Shown piece by piece: positions 62,417-64,000 of a stretch of DNA of 64,000 nucleotides (its first letter is position 1; every line of letters starts with the position of its first letter). The notes beneath the pieces were generated by a model. The model saw only the letters and a program-made list of their open reading frames with translations, made no database searches and was not told the origin of the DNA. A program made the translations under genes and the position numbers. The stretch is from contig CAWIMV010000002.1 in the NCBI GenBank assembly GCA_963837325.1, positions 372,001 to 436,000 on the forward strand. Direction: 5' to 3'. Source of the stretch: CAVQKZ01 sp963837325 (GTDB lineage Bacteria; Actinomycetota; Actinomycetes; Mycobacteriales; Jatrophihabitantaceae).

Positions 62417-63961
62417 ATGACCCCACCCAACCGTGCAGCCGAGCCCGGCCCGCCGCGCCATCTCGGCGTGCTCATCGTCGGCAGCGGCTTCGCCGGGCTG
62501 GGCGCGGCGATCAAGCTCAGCCAGGACGGTCGCGACGACTTCCTCGTCATCGAACGGGGCAGCGAGGTCGGCGGTACCTGGCGGGACAACACCTATCCCG
62601 GCGCGACCTGCGACGTGCCGTCCCACCTCTACTCCTACGGGTTCGCCCTCAACCCGGACTGGACGCGGTCATTCTCACCCCAGCCGGAAATCCAGGACTA
62701 CCTGCGCAAGATGGCGACGCGTTACGGCGTGCTCGACAAGCACCTGTTCGACACCGAACTGCTTCGAGCCGAGTGGGACGACGCTGACGGGATCTGGGTG
62801 ATCGAGACCAGCCGTGGCGCGTTCACAGCTAACGTCCTGGTGCCGGCCGTCGGCGGGTTGTGCGAACCAGCCATGCCCGACATCAAGGGTATCGAGACGT
62901 TCCAGGGCGAGCTGTTTCACTCCGCGCGCTGGGACCACAGCGTCAACCTCGCGGGCAAACGGGTGGCCGTGATCGGGACGGGCGCGTCGGCGATCCAGAT
63001 CGTGCCGGCTATCGCCGATCGGGTCGGGCATCTCGACGTTTACCAGCGGACGGCGCCGTGGATCATTCCGCGTCACGACCGGGCCTACGGCCGGCTCGAA
63101 CGCTTCGTCTACAAGCACGTTCCCGGCGCGCAGCGGATCGCCCGCGAGGCGATCTACTGGGGCCGGGAGTCGTTCGTTCTGGGTTTCGTGTTCGCGCCGA
63201 AGATCCTGCCGCTGGTGCAGCGCACAGCCGAGCGCACCATCGCCTCGACGATCGCCGACCCAGGCCTGCGGGCGCGCGTCACGCCGGACTGGCGTTTCGG
63301 CTGCAAGCGCGTGCTGATCTCGAACGACTGGTACCCGACGCTCGTCCGGGACCACGTCGATCTGGTCACCGACGGCATCGCCGAGGTGCGCGACAACGCC
63401 ATTGTCACGCGGGACGGAACGGTGCGCGAGGTCGACGTCATCATCGTGGCCACCGGGTTCCACGCGACCGACTCGCCGGCCTACGACCTGATCAAGGGTG
63501 CCGACGGCCGCGTGTTGGGGGACATCTGGCGCGAGCACGGCCAGCAGGCCTACAAGGGAGCCACGGTCGCCGGCTTCCCCAACATGATGTTCGTGATCGG
63601 CCCGAACATGGGCCTGGGCCACAGCTCGATGGTGTTCATGGCCGAGTCCGCGATCAATTACCTCTCGAGCGCGCTGCGCGAACTGGAGCGCGACGACCTG
63701 GCGACGTTCGAAGTGCGCGAGGACGTCCAGCACGATTACAACGCCAGGTTGCAGAACCGGTTGAAGCAGACGGTCTGGAGCACGGGCGGGTGCTCAAGCT
63801 GGTACCAGGACAAGGACGGCCGGATCACCACGCTGTGGCCCGGTTTCACGTTCACGTTCCGTCGTCTCACCCGCAAGTTCGACGTCGACGCGTACCGCAC
63901 GACGGCGCGGGGCGACCGGGCGAAACGGCCGAGCGACACCGCCGAAGGTGTCCCGGCATGA
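62417..63961 (+). CDS. Flavin-containing monooxygenase (Baeyer-Villiger-like)
   Basis: The protein has 514 residues: FAD motif GSGFAG (22-27), the fingerprint F162-x-G-xxx-H168-xxx-W172 typical of class B monooxygenases, NADPH motif GTGASA near residue 190 and a late ATGFH motif. It oxygenates ketones or heteroatoms with NADPH and O2. ATG 62417 follows a promoter by six bases. It overlaps an SDR gene by 4 bp; alcohol oxidation and ketone oxygenation would form a pathway. Confidence 0.9.
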   Translation: MTPPNRAAEPGPPRHLGVLIVGSGFAGLGAAIKLSQDGRDDFLVIERGSEVGGTWRDNTYPGATCDVPSHLYSYGFALNPDWTRSFSPQPEIQDYLRKMATRYGVLDKHLFDTELLRAEWDDADGIWVIETSRGAFTANVLVPAVGGLCEPAMPDIKGIETFQGELFHSARWDHSVNLAGKRVAVIGTGASAIQIVPAIADRVGHLDVYQRTAPWIIPRHDRAYGRLERFVYKHVPGAQRIAREAIYWGRESFVLGFVFAPKILPLVQRTAERTIASTIADPGLRARVTPDWRFGCKRVLISNDWYPTLVRDHVDLVTDGIAEVRDNAIVTRDGTVREVDVIIVATGFHATDSPAYDLIKGADGRVLGDIWREHGQQAYKGATVAGFPNMMFVIGPNMGLGHSSMVFMAESAINYLSSALRELERDDLATFEVREDVQHDYNARLQNRLKQTVWSTGGCSSWYQDKDGRITTLWPGFTFTFRRLTRKFDVDAYRTTARGDRAKRPSDTAEGVPA

Positions 63962-64000
63962 CCGCGCTCAACGGCAAGGTCGCGGTCATCACCGGCGCCG
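63958..64000 (+). CDS. Short-chain dehydrogenase, first codons only
   Basis: The start M-T-A-L-N-G-K-V-A-V-I-T-G-A reads as the first strand and glycine motif of an SDR. ATGA overlap with the monooxygenase stop indicates an operon. The rest lies outside the window. Confidence 0.7.
   Translation, partial: MTALNGKVAVITGA

Overview
The window is high-GC DNA packed with short-spaced genes. It has many GTG/TTG starts, ATGA/GTGA start-stop overlaps, leaderless-looking promoters, a DUF222/HNH (13E12-type) gene with an actinobacterial SOS box, a bifunctional-type Dcd and a b6-like QcrB. This points to a soil- or plant-associated actinobacterium; I cannot place it below phylum. It looks like chromosomal accessory DNA with some housekeeping genes (dcd, ilvE, tRNA-Gly(CCC)). 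No phage, complete insertion sequence or CRISPR array was seen.

Layout. 1-4.0 kb: a secreted glycoside cassette (two GH79-like glycosidases in tandem and a two-domain SGNH esterase). 4.2-8.8 kb: SOS-controlled DUF222/HNH gene, DUF402 protein, catalase with its Fur-type regulator, ankyrin protein. 8.8-13.6 kb: a large unrecognised secreted/membrane protein and an overlapping ArsR-MFS-phosphoesterase operon with a clear operator. 13.7-15.4 kb: small basic protein, GNAT acetyltransferase, DinB-fold protein. 15.4-24.1 kb: a sugar-uptake operon read leftward (solute-binding lipoprotein, two permeases, UgpC-type ATPase, CehA/McbA metallohydrolase, GH38 alpha-mannosidase, DinB protein) behind a GTCTAGAC-core operator. 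24.2-25.9 kb: two small ORFs, a G1 glutamic endopeptidase, a short repeat cluster. 25.9-31.7 kb: a tightly overlapping redox/signalling operon (receiver-glutaredoxin-like-TrxB-like fusion, cNMP-binding histidine kinase, UBP zinc finger), then a DsbA-like protein, NhaA and a cysteine-free L36. 31.7-36.3 kb: GH35 beta-galactosidase, OsmC, aldo/keto reductase. 36.3-38.3 kb: ECF sigma factor with membrane partner, a small ORF, a tautomerase.

38.3-49.7 kb is an eroded accessory zone: an IS3-type transposase remnant, truncated alpha/beta hydrolase, MDR oxidoreductase, DHA2-type MFS, FMN reductase, NAD-epimerase and DHFR-like genes lie among intact PhzF, SnoaL-like, GNAT, DUF3995, SDR, DoxX, Usp-like and cytochrome b genes. 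It also holds an epimerase-sigma operon whose sigma factor is of the ECF41/SigJ type. Five sites matching TGTCACA-N16-CGTC (the promoter signature of ECF41 sigma factors), all with exactly 16 bases between the boxes, stand upstream of the tautomerase, SDR, cytochrome b and epimerase-sigma genes and of the FMN reductase remnant. They define a likely local ECF41 regulon, which I consider the most interesting result here together with the redox-signalling operon.

49.7-64 kb: methyltransferase, drug-type ABC exporter with a MarR-like regulator and a perfect operator, Kup, PfkB kinase, a GGDEF-EAL protein, DUF885 peptidase-like protein, dcd, ilvE, and a TetR gene divergent from a flavin monooxygenase over two interlocked promoters. 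The window ends in the first codons of an SDR gene.
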